A DNA stretch of 64,000 bases from Leguminivora glycinivorella (lineage: Eukaryota; Arthropoda; Insecta; Lepidoptera; Tortricidae): positions 1,186,001 through 1,250,000 of the forward strand of contig NC_062980.1 in NCBI RefSeq assembly GCF_023078275.1, in the 5' to 3' direction. The position numbers and the translations under genes are program-made. Of the stretch, positions 56,601 through 61,430 are shown one piece after another (positions within the stretch are counted from its first letter, which is position 1; each line of letters opens with the position of its first letter). The notes under the pieces were generated by a model that saw only the letters and a list, made by a program, of their open reading frames with translations, was not told where the DNA came from and made no database searches.

Positions 56601-59378
56601 AAAGTCGTAGGATTCATTATAAAAGGACTGATCAACTTACTAATTAAAGTTGATCAGTCTGCAAAATGTGCTTAATGGTACTAAGTCTTAGTAGGCCGTG
56701 CCGATGAGGTACAGATGTAATGCGAAAAGGGTTTCTTTCGGAAACGTTCCTATTTGTCATACTAGTTCAGTCAATGTCAGTACATCTTGTACTGAGACTG
56801 ACTGAAATAGCATGACACGTTCGTACGGTTCCGTAACAATACGAAGGCAAATCTTTTCGCACTACATCTGTAGTGGCGGTGATTTTCGGTGGAGAAGGCG
56901 CGTAACTTATATATTTAGGTTTATTTGTTTAATATTTAAGAGGATACGGTAGCGAAAATGCTAAAATGAAAAGGAGTCCCCCTTTCAACTTGGGAATTTT
57001 AGTTAAATATACAAGTGTTATTAACTAGATTTATCGAAAAAAAATTGTCCATTAAGAACAACTCAGTCAAAAGATATTTCAAAAAAATCTATAAAATCGA
57101 GGTTCCGCTCTCGACTCTTTCCTCCTTCAAAACTTAATTAATCGGAACGAAATTTCAGAATTTGAATAACAATGAAATAATCTATGTCGGACCGTTTAGT
57201 TTTTTTGGTTAATTGTTACCAATCTTGAGTATCACACCTTTTTTTGCGCCACAATGAAAAAGGCCGTTTTTGGAAATTTTTGATTGGCTCTAGAGTCTTT
57301 AAAAAGCAGAATACCAAAAAAATCAAAACGGTCCGACATAGATAAAAATAATAACAATCTGTGTTGAAAAAATCATTGCTCTATCTTCAAAAACCAGGGA
57401 GGAAATAGTCGAGAGCGTTTGTATGGAGAATTGACCCCTACCGTATAGTCTTAAGATATTTGAACATAATGAAATGGAAGATCTAAAGTAAGGCTTCTGT
57501 GTTGTAGGTGGTGCTATCCCTGGAGGGCGGGTACGACCTGCCGGCCATGTGCGACTGCGCGCAGGAGTGCGTGCGCGCGCTGCTCGGCGACCGCGTGGCG
57601 CCGCCCGCCGCGCACGAGCTGGCGCGCACGCCCGCCGCGCCCGCGCAGGAGCTGCTGCGCACACGCTCGCCATACAGGCGCCGCACTGGCCCTCCGTTAG
57701 TACTCGCACTATGTCATTCCTACTGCAGTGTGCTCACGACTTCAGAAAACCATAGCACCGCCCCATCGAGTCCCGTGGGTGGCGGCGAACATGCACGTGA
57801 GCGAGGTCCTCGCTCACGAGACCTATATCCGCCGCCACCACAAAAAAAACCGGCCAAGAGCGTGTCGGGCCACGCTCAGTGTAGGGTTCCGTAGTTTTCC
57901 GCATTTTTCTCAAAAACCACTGAACCTATCAAGTTCAAAACAATTATCCTAGAAAGTCTTTATAAAGTTCTACTTTTGTGATTTTTTTCATATTTTTTAA
58001 ACATACTCGTATGGTTCAAAAGTTAGAGGAAGAGGGCACACTTTTTTTTCCTTTAGGAGCGATTATTTCCGAAAATAATATTAATATTATCAATAAGCGA
58101 TTTTAGTAAACCCTTATTCATTTTTAAATACCTATCCAACAATATATCACACGTTGGGGTTGGAATGAAAAAAAAATCAGTAGACTTCATTGCAAAACCA
58201 TGGTACCACCTTCAGTTTAGCCCCTTATGCAACAAAATAGGTACCTCTCGACGCCTCCAGATAACCGCGCTCGACAGATCCGAGACATCCTTCTCTCAGA
58301 TCTTAAAATTCAAGGTGGCGACCGTTTTATGTTTCAAACAAGCTTTCAGGTTCATAACAAAAGTTTTTTATTCTCAAATATCCATAAATCGATATTATAT
58401 AATTCCAGATAAAGCGGTACAGCAGTCTAATCGGCATGTCGGCGATAGAAGCCGGGCCCGCCGTGGCGGCGGCGAGGTTAGGGCGCCTGCAGACGGAGCG
58501 CGACGCCGCCGACACCGCCGCCGCCATGGCCACGCTCTCCATGCACCATCCGCACGCCGACGCCAAGCCCAGGTGGGTGCCTAGCTTATACCAACTACCT
58601 ATTACCTCATAAGCTCAAGAAGCCAAGCTGAGACTACGAAATCCGTTTCTGTTACAACGAAAAGGCAGGGTCGCCATGTGAAAAAATGCTAGGCTTAGAT
58701 CTGTACGTAAGCTACTTAGATATTTCCTTTATAGGCAGAAACTGTCGGTATCTTTAAGTATTTACATACATATTACATACATATAATCACGCCCTGTATC
58801 CCATAAAGGGGTAGACAGAGCACATGAACTACTAAGTTTCAGTGCCACTCTTGGCAAAAAGGAGTTCAAAGAAATCAAAATTGTGACATTGCAGTGACAG
58901 GTTGCCAGCCTTTCGCCTACGCCACAATTTAACCCACACTTTAGGTATTTAAATAAAAGTAAACAAAATCTACCCTTGAAAGGCTCCTTAAACCTGGCTG
59001 GTTCTGTTGAGGGCTAATGGCAAGACTATACGATTAAATAAGGAGGTTGAAAACGGTAGTGGTCGATTGGTTGAGTATTTGGTTGGTTTTGTATTTGGTT
59101 GATTAACCAAACAATATTTTAATTACCCGAAAATATACAAATTATTTGTTTACGTTTTCTTAAATACCTAAAATTACGGCGTATAAGACTGTGGAATACG
59201 AAATTATGCATGATTATGCATGGGTTAGATGTTTAAAAACAGTAAAGACAGGGTCGCCATGTGAAGACGCGACTAATGTCGAACCAATATTAACTGTGAT
59301 TTTGTTTCTTGTTGCAGTTCGCCGGACTCGTCCCGGTCGGTGTCGGAAGAGCCGATGGAGCAGGACGAAGGCAAGTGA
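28333..59378 (+). CDS. HDAC4: Class IIa histone deacetylase, whole gene model (17 coding exons)
   Basis: Transcriptional corepressor of the HDAC4/5/7/9 family. In this family an N-terminal Gln-rich helix binds MEF2, phosphoserine sites bind 14-3-3 to drive nuclear export, and the C-terminal deacetylase fold has weak catalytic activity. Exons: 28333-28446, 35839-35946, 40044-40226, 40888-40958, 42324-42472, 43959-44063, 45341-45501, 46206-46402, 47159-47347, 52947-53067, 53167-53399, 53903-54041, 54508-54750, 56122-56262, 57508-57695, 58409-58572, 59318-59378. The exons sum to 2567 nt. Allowing -1, +1 and -1 base differences in exons 8, 9 and 15 gives 2568 nt, or 855 codons plus stop. All junction phases then agree. 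Vertebrate HDAC4 is longer (about 1084 residues), mostly in the linker. Exon borders are read by eye, and alternative or extra small exons cannot be excluded. The ortholog call is firm at class IIa level; insects generally carry one such gene, usually named HDAC4. Confidence 0.93.
30905..30990 (+). repeat. Dispersed repeat 'gaggcgcgttcc' (copy 2)
   Basis: cggacactggcgatcagata, gatagaggcgcgttcctagc and gtaggtgaacgcgtacc match 571-655. Confidence 0.6.
31462..31650 (-). mobile_element. CR1-like retrotransposon 3' tail
   Basis: Starts with (AATC)n (31467-31489), then aaatttttatttgctgataa and AT-rich text. Read on the minus strand this is a UTR ending in TTGATTGATTGA, as at 45017-45200. No coding part remains. 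Confidence 0.5.
31945..32058. mobile_element. Fold-back MITE, ttgcaccaac arms, copy 1
   Basis: aggcccacttgcaccaacca pairs with tcgttggtgcaagtggccct, and inner gtgggttaaccc/gggttaa words are also palindromic. A related copy is at 46437-46528. Confidence 0.75.
32538..32650. mobile_element. Fold-back element with (TC)n centre
   Basis: cagccgttctgtttaggtcg, agagaaagggacagag pairs with ctctctctccctctctcaac, ctaaactgaacggtttt. Confidence 0.65.
33189..33362. mobile_element. Fold-back family D, copy 2
   Basis: cgccgtggcttgcatgggcg pairs with cgtccacgcaacccacggcg. Inside are several cgtcgcatcgcatcg-type words. Confidence 0.75.
34486..34587. mobile_element. Near-perfect palindromic MITE, ~100 bp
   Basis: atggtcgcgcgataaatgat pairs with atcatttatcgcgcgaccat, and ggccgtccctatcgcact pairs with agtgcgatagggacggcc around a 6-nt loop. 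One arm gains about 7 nt. Confidence 0.85.
35839..35946 (+). CDS. HDAC4: HDAC4 coding exon 2, Gln-rich coiled coil
   Basis: The acceptor is tctgttgcag (to 35838) and the donor gtgaat at 35947. The 36 codons in phase 0 read LKKQQQLQQEILLQHFQQQ and continue with AQLAEQHEQQLRHHLK. This matches the N-terminal glutamine-rich helix of class IIa HDACs, which forms tetramers and contains the MEF2 contact region. It covers residues 39-74 of the model. The preceding intron is 7.4 kb. Confidence 0.92.
36015..36159. mobile_element. Fold-back element, 145 bp
   Basis: cggcccagccacgacattgg, tctaagcacgacagcg pairs with cgctgtcgcgcttagaccaa, tgtcgtggctgagccg. The arms extend over ~55 nt with few mismatches. 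Confidence 0.82.
36334..36468. mobile_element. Fold-back family E, copy 1
   Basis: ggcctagtacatgatggccg, cgagagtatgtcgccgcgag pairs perfectly with ctcgcggcgacatactctcg, cggccatcatgtactaggcc. A diverged relative is at 42517-42652 and a half copy near 41072-41102. Confidence 0.85.
40044..40226 (+). CDS. HDAC4: HDAC4 coding exon 3, coiled coil with REA repeats
   Basis: The acceptor is ggttccag (to 40043) and the donor gtgagc at 40227. The 61 codons begin LWEQQKQMEEAAL, run through five consecutive REA triplets, and end SSQVKQKLQ. The last part matches the family motif before the EF(V/L)xxKK segment. The REA run is encoded by a 9-bp gaagcgaga-like repeat (about 40087-40130), so its length is likely to vary among strains. 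It covers residues 75-135. Confidence 0.92.
40643..40815 (+). mobile_element. RTE-like/SINE 3' tail
   Basis: actagctttttcccgcggct, aagtagcctatgtcactctc, cgctccgttttgccgtgaaa, gacaaacaaacagacacaca and ttataatattagtata form a well-known lepidopteran interspersed tail. Sits 72 nt before coding exon 4. Confidence 0.65.
40888..40958 (+). CDS. HDAC4: HDAC4 coding exon 4
   Basis: The acceptor is ttgttttcag (to 40887) and the donor gtaagc at 40959. The 71 nt encode EFLKKKQAAANANGTVPGSP then YRN, ending with the first two bases of a Trp codon (tg|g). The EF-x-KKK motif directly follows VKQKLQ of exon 3, as in vertebrate HDAC4 (KMKLQEFVLNKKK). It covers residues 136-158 and part of W159. Confidence 0.9.
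41419..41661 (-). mobile_element. Non-LTR retrotransposon ORF2 C-terminus (relic)
   Basis: The minus strand reads VGTVDGGRGSRHPPSRWVDS, VKKAYQGLAQAPIIRTAENR and AEWRALVHKI. The RWVD-VKK...A-NR-EWR pattern is the typical C-terminal end of lepidopteran non-LTR reverse-transcriptase ORFs. 5' truncated; the reverse transcriptase domain is absent. Confidence 0.72.
41674..41875 (+). mobile_element. RTE-like 3' UTR fragment
   Basis: actagctttttcccgcggct, tttcacccccttaggagttg, cctatatgccaaatttggaa and agcggtttcggctgtgcgtt, with a gtcagtcagtcag tail. This is a common lepidopteran retroelement end. Confidence 0.6.
41887..42246 (-). mobile_element. Family B, copy 5, with an insertion
   Basis: cccccgacgcaaaaacgacg ... 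cgaacggatgaaccgatttt ... gaaaatcggtccactatgtc, with a (TGTC)n stretch. About 110 nt of foreign sequence (about 42088-42200, tttttttttggctccaaaac ... cctataactctttg) interrupts it. Confidence 0.7.
42324..42472 (+). CDS. HDAC4: HDAC4 coding exon 5, ends in first 14-3-3 site
   Basis: The acceptor is gggatgcag (to 42323) and the donor gtatgt at 42473. The first base completes Trp159. The exon then reads GIVKSSSGESITSAG, a Pro/Ala/Leu linker, and ends SPSDFPLRKT plus one base of an Ala codon. DFPLRKT|ASEP is the family's first 14-3-3 docking motif, split here by a phase-1 intron. It covers residues 160-208. Confidence 0.92.
42517..42652. mobile_element. Fold-back family E, copy 2
   Basis: cagcagggttagcacatgat, gagtatgtcgccgcgag pairs with ctcgctgcgacatactctcg, gcaatcatgtggccctgctg. 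It lies 44 nt after the exon 5 donor. Confidence 0.8.
43080..43565 (+). mobile_element. Retroelement 3' end with internal duplication and (ATAA)n tail
   Basis: cgaccgagcttcgctcggtt starts it. ttgacctgtgtcgccatcta and ccacacgagatggcgcgcg each occur twice (43132-43230 and 43281-43382). cgaaatcgttagagcggttt and an (AAAT)n run (43515-43562) end it. Pattern of an RTE-like element tail. Confidence 0.6.
43959..44063 (+). CDS. HDAC4: HDAC4 coding exon 6, 14-3-3 serine and basic NLS
   Basis: The acceptor is actaacag (to 43958) and the donor gtgagt at 44064. The exon completes the codon for ASEPNMLKVRLKARVIERR and continues with a basic stretch (SPLARRPLKTRHKHR). The Ser of TASEP corresponds to human Ser246, phosphorylated by CaMK/PKD/SIK-type kinases. 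The following basic cluster corresponds to the nuclear localisation signal. It ends in phase 1. The 3' part of this exon with its donor is duplicated twice in the following intron. Confidence 0.93.
44109..44190 (+). pseudogene. Intronic partial duplicate of HDAC4 exon 6 (copy 2)
   Basis: The stretch from agcccaacatgaaagtgcg through gcgcgcgtcatcgag repeats exon 6 almost exactly. It then jumps, with about 40 nt deleted, to ccacaagcaccgca|gtgagt. The duplicated donor lies at 44184, exactly 120 nt after the real one. The arginine-rich NLS middle is lost. It reads as a decayed tandem duplication of exon end plus 5' splice site. Confidence 0.8.
44226..44340 (+). pseudogene. Intronic partial duplicate of HDAC4 exon 6 (copy 3)
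   Basis: More diverged than copy 2. It is recognisable from gacgtcataatgtcgggctc and from cctctcgcgcggcag followed by cgctcaaaactcgc, ending in gca|atgagt. The equivalent exon end is 44333, 150 nt after copy 2. The donor GT has become AT, so the site should be dead. Confidence 0.7.
44636..44870 (-). mobile_element. tRNA-derived SINE, reverse copy
   Basis: Reverse complement of the 27472 element: aatattggggacaccttaca ... ggtgctaagcgacgatatac ... gggattcgaacccaggaccg ... gcaggcagggtcactaccg. The A box itself is cut off at 44870, where the sequence changes. Confidence 0.8.
44875..44990 (+). repeat. Relative of the GC-rich repeat at 6800
   Basis: gaggagacgttttttgaatt, ggcggcgtggcggagacgtc and cgcgagacacgcgacgcc match 6805-6880. 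Confidence 0.55.
45017..45200 (-). mobile_element. CR1-like retrotransposon 3' tail
   Basis: tcaatcaatcaatcaaaata, ttctttattcaaataggttt and acaataagcacttttaaatg. On the minus strand this is a UTR ending TTGATTGATTGA; no coding part. Confidence 0.6.
45341..45501 (+). CDS. HDAC4: HDAC4 coding exon 7, PSMPNISLG motif
   Basis: The acceptor is ttgtgtacag (to 45340) and the donor gtgaac at 45502. After completing an Asn codon the exon reads CDGSSPRGSPTGACTAAP, then an acidic EEEEPN run, and ends LLFSSPSMPNISLGRPAPAP plus VPQ. FSSPSMPNISLG aligns with TSPSLPNITLG of vertebrate HDAC4/5/9. It ends in phase 0. It covers residues 245-297. Confidence 0.92.
45502..46205 (+). other. HDAC4 intron 7-8
   Basis: Holds ctcgactgttgcgacatgtt, tcggtcatttaggagactct followed by a GC-rich block (45610-45760) that looks like a dispersed repeat, and AT-rich text. 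No duplicate of exon 7 was seen here. Confidence 0.5.
46206..46402 (+). CDS. HDAC4: HDAC4 coding exon 8, second 14-3-3 site, frame broken
   Basis: The acceptor is ccttttatctag (to 46205) and the donor gttagt at 46403. The phase inherited from exon 7 reads VMVSVSLPPVCEAEPYVAPP and then AAW and a TAG stop (46275-46277). The conserved PPARPLGRTHSAPLPLG motif lies downstream in the reading frame one base earlier. The exon is 197 nt; 198 would be expected. One base therefore appears missing near 46240-46290. RTHSAP corresponds to the human Ser467 14-3-3 site. The exon closes with ATHTYLRDQIRKT in phase 0. A consensus error in a GC-rich stretch is the simplest cause; a true frameshift cannot be excluded. 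Confidence 0.85.
46437..46528. mobile_element. Fold-back MITE, ttgcaccaac arms, copy 2
   Basis: gggtcggttgcaccaaaccg pairs with tggttgatgcaactggccc. It lies just after the exon 8 donor, between that donor and its duplicate. Confidence 0.6.
46741..46800 (+). pseudogene. Intronic partial duplicate of HDAC4 exon 8 (copy 2)
   Basis: The segment ggccacgcacacctacctgc at 46751 is identical to the end of exon 8. It continues gcgatca then agacg|cttagt where exon 8 has agacg|gttagt. About 9 nt are deleted and the donor G is lost. It lies 380 nt downstream of the true donor. Confidence 0.78.
46866..46930 (+). pseudogene. Intronic partial duplicate of HDAC4 exon 8 (copy 3)
   Basis: The stretch acccatctacctgtgcaac, ending gaagacg|gtcagt, resembles the exon 8 end (cacacctacctgcgcgac ... 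agacg|gttagt) and keeps a GT donor. It lies 126 nt after copy 2. The sequences after both donors are also alike (gtgtctcgtgtagag versus gtgtcttacgagtag), so the unit includes intron sequence. Confidence 0.6.
47159..47347 (+). CDS. HDAC4: HDAC4 coding exon 9, third 14-3-3 site, first array copy
   Basis: The acceptor is atgttccag (to 47158). The exon reads VLTRAHDAAAAALREEEGEV then IDLTARR, an Ala-rich stretch and ARALSSPLVGAR. It should continue APATGLAYDALMLKHG, aligning with RAQSSP ... TTGLVYDTLMLKH of vertebrate HDAC4 at the entry to the deacetylase domain. In this copy one extra base around 47299-47310 shifts the frame (GARRARHG). Exon 10 needs a 5' neighbour ending in cac gg, as in most later copies. 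The exon is 189 nt; 188 would restore phase. The donor gtgagt at 47348 is repeated 40 more times downstream. Confidence 0.85.
47239..52796 (+). repeat. 41-copy, 136-bp tandem array of HDAC4 exon 9 end plus 5' splice site
   Basis: The unit runs from cgcggcggtggcggcc through the coding end (RALSSPLVGARAPATGLAYD, ALMLKHG) to the donor gtgagt, then a linker agctcactagcgtgacgtca before the next unit. The position of caa in ctcaagcac was counted from 47341 to 52784: 41 copies and 40 intervals, all 136 bp except 138, 135, 137 and 137. Apart from about 16 bp after ctcgtc, the copies look identical. The last copy leaves the array directly after gtgagt (52791-52796) into unique intron. Antisense open frames across the array are by-products of GC-rich periodicity, not genes. 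Confidence 0.97.
52797..52946 (+). other. Unique 3' part of the intron after the array
   Basis: After the last gtgagt the sequence becomes unique (ggccctatagaccgcaggta) and AT-rich, with a usable acceptor at ctttatttgcag. No CRE linker occurs here. Confidence 0.7.
52947..53067 (+). CDS. HDAC4: HDAC4 coding exon 10, start of deacetylase domain
   Basis: The acceptor is ctttatttgcag (to 52946) and the donor gtatgt at 53068. One base completes the Gly codon of LMLKHG. The exon then reads CACGAHAPQHPEHGGRLQSV and WARLCETGLLARTERTRPRK. It aligns with [20 protein letters not shown] of human HDAC4. The Cys/His cluster provides ligands of the class IIa structural zinc. It covers residues 427-466. Confidence 0.95.
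53167..53399 (+). CDS. HDAC4: HDAC4 coding exon 11, deacetylase domain
   Basis: The acceptor is tttcgtgcag (to 53166) after a 99-nt intron; the donor is gtgagt at 53400. It reads ASLEELQSVHAESHVAQFGG, a short linker, then RLACGGLGVDSDTAWSDTHT and an Ala-rich helix ending ARGELRNG. LEELQ-VH-E-H and CGG-GVDSDT-W are strongly conserved in class IIa HDACs. The Cys of RLACGG corresponds to a structural zinc ligand. It ends after two bases of Gly. Confidence 0.95.
53441..53507 (+). pseudogene. Intronic partial duplicate of HDAC4 exon 11 (copy 2)
   Basis: The stretch gatgctcgacctcgcctcta, then ggaccgcccgggg and acaggaacgg|gtgagt, repeats the exon 11 end (gtgctcgacctcgccaccag ... ctcaggaacgg|gtgagt). 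The duplicated donor is at 53499, 99 nt after the real one, and is intact. A few substitutions and small deletions separate the copies. Confidence 0.8.
53529..53582 (+). pseudogene. Possible third, decayed copy of the exon 11 end
   Basis: The stretch cggcccgtggtcaacctacc then caccaagacgggcgacctac resembles the same exon end, but no GT donor is left at the expected place. Its upstream linker (cagtcacacacggccgg) also resembles the one before copy 2 (tgacacgcacgcggtcgg). Assignment by eye only. Confidence 0.45.
53637..53690. mobile_element. Poly(A)-only retro-insertion with target site duplication
   Basis: The 13-bp direct repeat aaaacattcttaa (53637-53649 and 53678-53690) flanks little more than taaatt and a pure A run of over 20 nt. 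This is the footprint of target-primed reverse transcription that copied almost only the poly(A) tail. Confidence 0.6.
53903..54041 (+). CDS. HDAC4: HDAC4 coding exon 12, catalytic HH pair
   Basis: The acceptor is gtttgacag (to 53902) and the donor gtaaat at 54042. It reads FAVVRPPGHHAEPNQAMGFC, FFNSVAVAARLLHQR and ends ILIVDW. RPPGHHAE holds the two charge-relay histidines (human His802/His803). GFC-FNSVAVAA is the conserved loop/helix. It covers residues 545-590 and ends in phase 0 just before DVHHGNGT. Confidence 0.96.
54255..54445. mobile_element. Diverged relative of the 13230 fold-back
   Basis: gacacttttttcgcctagat, gattgaaagggttgtgattc and aaagtttctttatctctttt, cgcgtatttgccc follow the right half of 13230-13552. 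Confidence 0.5.
54508..54750 (+). CDS. HDAC4: HDAC4 coding exon 13, zinc ligands
   Basis: The acceptor is gaatttcccag (to 54507) and the donor gtaagc at 54751. The 81 codons begin DVHHGNGTQQIFYEDPHVLY, continue ISIHRHDDGNFFPGTGAA, and end GDAEYLAAFRSIVMPIAK. Asp at 54508-54510 and His at 54514-54516 match two of the three catalytic zinc ligands. It covers residues 591-671. The last ~150 nt with the donor are duplicated three times downstream. Confidence 0.96.
54751..55362 (+). repeat. Three 204-bp intronic duplicates of HDAC4 exon 13 end plus donor
   Basis: The exon-end equivalents gctaag|gtaag lie at 54750 (real), 54954, 55158 and 55362, exactly 204 nt (68 codons) apart. Each unit holds about 50 nt of linker and about 150 nt matching GTGAASECG-GAGLGFNVNI and AWASGLN-PLG-EYLAAF-SI. 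Units alternate between two linker types (gtaagcttgactaaat... and gtaagactgactatatc...), which suggests a dimer was duplicated. From 54769 to 55449 the HDAC reading frame stays open. A TAA at 54766-54768 in the first linker is the only stop between it and the real exon. Confidence 0.92.
55363..55520 (+). pseudogene. Decayed fifth copy of the HDAC4 exon 13 unit
   Basis: After the fourth donor (gtaagactgactatatc), short matches continue: ggaacttcttacctg, atagcgtgggcgtccg and gtgataccgaatactttatc. They track ggaacttcttccccgg, attgcgtgggcttcgg and gatgctgagtacttggc. Frame and donor are lost. Confidence 0.55.
55563..56065. mobile_element. Poly(A/T)-rich inverted element
   Basis: tagggttgcaaaaaaacgtt on the left and ttttatattcacgaccctac on the right are roughly inverted, with gaaaaaaaacatgaaaaaaa and ttttttttcataattctgaa inside. 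Probably a decayed fold-back; the insert contains gttggcaacaccaccgcctc. Confidence 0.45.
56122..56262 (+). CDS. HDAC4: HDAC4 coding exon 14, class IIa catalytic histidine
   Basis: The acceptor is gattgttacag (to 56121) and the donor gtacgt at 56263. It reads EYDPELVLVSCGFDAAAGHP, APLGGYTVSAACFANM and TQDLMQLANGK. Asp of GFDA (56161-56163) is the third zinc ligand. His of AAGHP (56176-56178) sits where class I HDACs have the transition-state Tyr (human HDAC4 His976), which places the protein in class IIa. It covers residues 672-718. Confidence 0.96.
56711..56871. mobile_element. Fold-back family C, copy 2
   Basis: acagatgtaatgcgaaaagg pairs with cttttcgcactacatctgt with one mismatch. It shares ttagttcagtcaatgtcagt-type and gagactgactgaaata cores with 23108-23262. 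Confidence 0.82.
56940..57447. mobile_element. ~500-bp fold-back element
   Basis: aggatacggtagcgaaaatg ... gctctcgactctttcctcct ... atctatgtcggaccgttt pairs with aaacggtccgacatagat ... ccagggaggaaatagtcgag ... gacccctaccgtat. A half copy resembling its right part (ttatttcctccctggtttat) is at about 5400-5450. It ends ~60 nt before exon 15. Confidence 0.8.
57508..57695 (+). CDS. HDAC4: HDAC4 coding exon 15, frame broken near its end
   Basis: The acceptor is ctgtgttgtag (to 57507). It reads VVLSLEGGYDLPAMCDCAQE, CVRALLGDRVAPP and APAQELLRT. The conserved TLAIQAPHWPS then appears only in the reading frame one base earlier (from about 57658). The donor gttagt at 57696 gives 188 nt; 189 would restore phase 0 for exon 16. 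One base is apparently missing around 57650-57665. LEGGYDL is the family's final active-site loop. The exon is GC-rich, so a consensus error is the simplest cause. Confidence 0.88.
57845..58185 (-). mobile_element. Family A, copy 3 (reverse, 3' half)
   Basis: aaaaaccggccaagagcgtg, tcgggccacgctcagtgtag, ggttccgtagttttccgc ... ggagcgattatttccgaaaa ... ttggggttggaatgaaaaaa. The terminal hairpin is intact. Ends about 220 nt before exon 16. Confidence 0.75.
58409..58572 (+). CDS. HDAC4: HDAC4 coding exon 16
   Basis: The acceptor is ataattccag (to 58408) and the donor gtgggt at 58573. It reads IKRYSSLIGMSAIEAGPAVA, an Arg/Leu helix, then TAAAMATLSMHHPHADAKP. HWPS|IKRYSSL joins exon 15 in frame, and TAMASLSV is the comparable C-terminal helix of human HDAC4. 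It ends after two bases of a Ser codon. Confidence 0.9.
58770..58930 (+). mobile_element. Dispersed lepidopteran repeat (SINE-like)
   Basis: atcacgccctgtatcccata, aaggggtagacagagcacat, gaactactaagtttcagtgc and cattgcagtgacaggttgcc match a pattern I recall as common in moth genomes. A related fragment may start near 29420 (agaggggtaggcagagatca). Confidence 0.5.
58941..59171. mobile_element. Fold-back element, uninterrupted relative of 9333-9714
   Basis: ttaggtatttaaataaaagt pairs with acgttttcttaaatacctaa. Around 59101-59140 it reads gattaaccaaacaatatttt, aattacccgaaaatatac with no insertion, where the 9.3-kb copy has the nested element. Confidence 0.72.
59318..59378 (+). CDS. HDAC4: HDAC4 coding exon 17, C-terminus and stop
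   Basis: The acceptor is tttcttgttgcag (to 59317). One base completes Ser, then SPDSSRSVSEEPMEQDEGK and TGA (59376-59378). EEPMEQDE resembles the EEPMEEE tail of vertebrate HDAC4. In HDAC4 the equivalent C-terminus carries the nuclear export signal; no clear Leu-rich signal is visible in these last residues. Confidence 0.92.
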
Positions 59379-61030
59379 GGCGCGTGTTGTACAGTTACTG
59401 CTCACATTCCGCCGCGACCACACCTGGGCCTGGTGACCCCAGCGACCCCCGGGCCAGGGCAGGTCGCGGCTCCTCGAATCTACGCTACACTCCGAGTGTA
59501 CCGATAAACCTATTTATTTAGAACCGGAACTAGTGACCGTATTTTACGCTCGACGAGTAAAGAATTTATGTATATTTATGGAAGTTGTACATATATATTA
59601 TAGAGAGTATATCGACGTTAGACGTGCGCCGAGCGCGAGATGTTTATGTGAACTTGCGAACGAACTTGTCCTGCCAAATGTGTCTCTCGAGGCGAGACGC
59701 CCGTAGCTGCGTGGATATTGTCTATCGATGTGATTCATAATGAATTAGCCGAGCTATATGCGTGTGTAGGTGTTAAAATTAAGACAAATCTTAATTTGAA
59801 AGCTTTAAAATGTAGTAAAATGATAATTTGTACAAAAAATATCAATATTTGGAAGAAATGTTTTATATGAATAATCTACGAAGTAGGTGATGTAATTATT
59901 ATAGTAGGCGTCGTTTAGAGAAATGCCTAAATGAATGTTATATATATTCTCCCTCGTGGATGTGCTGAGAAATTTATATATTTATATGAAAAAGATACTC
60001 AAGTTTCTTGTTGTGGGAACGCAGGTTCCCTTCATGTGCCCCTGGGGCTTGCCACTCTTCACTTGTCTATACCAAAGATGAACTTTCAACTTGTATTACT
60101 CGACTACTTACCGGTAGCTTTCGTTCGCAGCAACTGCGAACTCTGTCTCTGTGATGAGTTGAAGCTTGTACAAATCGTTTGTTTGTCAAAGTGTTTAAAT
60201 TGTACGATTTGTATCAGTCTTTTGTGATGTCCTCCATGCAGGACTAACCTTACTAACTTGCACTAAAGGACGTTATTTGGTGGATCCTTTGTGTAGCTCT
60301 TCAAAGATAATGTGCAATACATATTTGTAGTTGGCCCTGAATTTTCAGTCATACAATCAAATGTGAAGCAGCAGGGCAGATCATTTTCCAATGACGGTAC
60401 ATATTTTCTTGTACTAAATTTTCTAGAGGGTACGTTGTTTTTGTTCTGCAGACCTGTTGTATATAAAATAGAGCTTAAATTATGGACAAAAAATACCAGC
60501 TCTATAGAACAAAAACACGCCCAAATAGTCTGCTCTTTTGGCTCCATCCACTTCGATCCAGATATTTACGTGGATCCATAGATTGTATAATCTTGATGAG
60601 ACTTGTAGAGCTTTTGAATTGACTTGTGTTTGAAATTGACGTAGTATACATTTACAGTATACCTAATAACAATTAGCACTTTACGTGTCTGTGTCAAAAA
60701 TTTAACGATCAAAATTTGTACCTACTGTAAAACGGCACGATACTCGTGCGAATAGGCAACATCGTTTTAAAATACTTAATTTATCGCTATTCGCTACGAA
60801 TTTCCTACTTTTCGCACGTATATCGTGATGTACTGTAAAACTTTCGGATCCTGTTTGTATCCAAGTGCGTGGAGCCTGCCTCTGGGCGAGTGAAGTAGGC
60901 AGTGTCGGCCGCCGGCCGCGGGATACAATCCCGGCGTTAAATAATACAATGTTGTGTCTTTGAGAATTTTATTGTTAAATTGGAATACAGATGAAATAAT
61001 TATTTAATAAATGTATATATATACACATAT
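59379..61030 (+). other. Probable HDAC4 3' UTR
   Basis: The sequence after the stop is AT-rich, free of the repeat families seen elsewhere, and has no convincing coding region. A canonical AATAAA at 61006-61011, followed by tgtatatat repeats, is a plausible polyadenylation signal. The true end is inferred, not shown. Short open frames at 59931-60227 and 60312-60581 show no recognisable family. Confidence 0.45.
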
Positions 61031-61212
61031 ATATATATATATTTGGAAATACATATATGAGCATTTTTATTTAAACTTAATTTTGTTTTTATAAACAAGT
61101 CTCACGATGGCAATCTTATATTGGACAGTAGATGATAGTCAACCAGAAGAAAAAGTATTTACAACATAATATTTATATTCTACTAAATATTTCTTTATTA
61201 GAAACATTCACC

Positions 61213-61430
61213 AAGGTACGGAGGGGCAAATCTCGACTGGGGGGTAAATGTAGCTGGTCTATTTTTTCCATGTTTTACAATGTTTGCATTATTAAATAGA
61301 GTGTTCACCGGTTATATATGGTAGGCGTGTTCAGTGGATACATTCTAAGAATTCAATATCATAGTGTAATAATGGAAAAAATGGATCAGCTACAATTGCC
61401 CCCCAGTCGAGATTTGCCCCGCTGTACCTT
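61213..61430. mobile_element. Fold-back element, 218 bp
   Basis: aaggtacggaggggcaaatc, tcgactggggggtaaatgta pairs with tacaattgccccccagtcga, gatttgccccgctgtacctt. The inner ccatgttttac/gtgtaataatgg region is not paired. No ORF. Confidence 0.82.
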
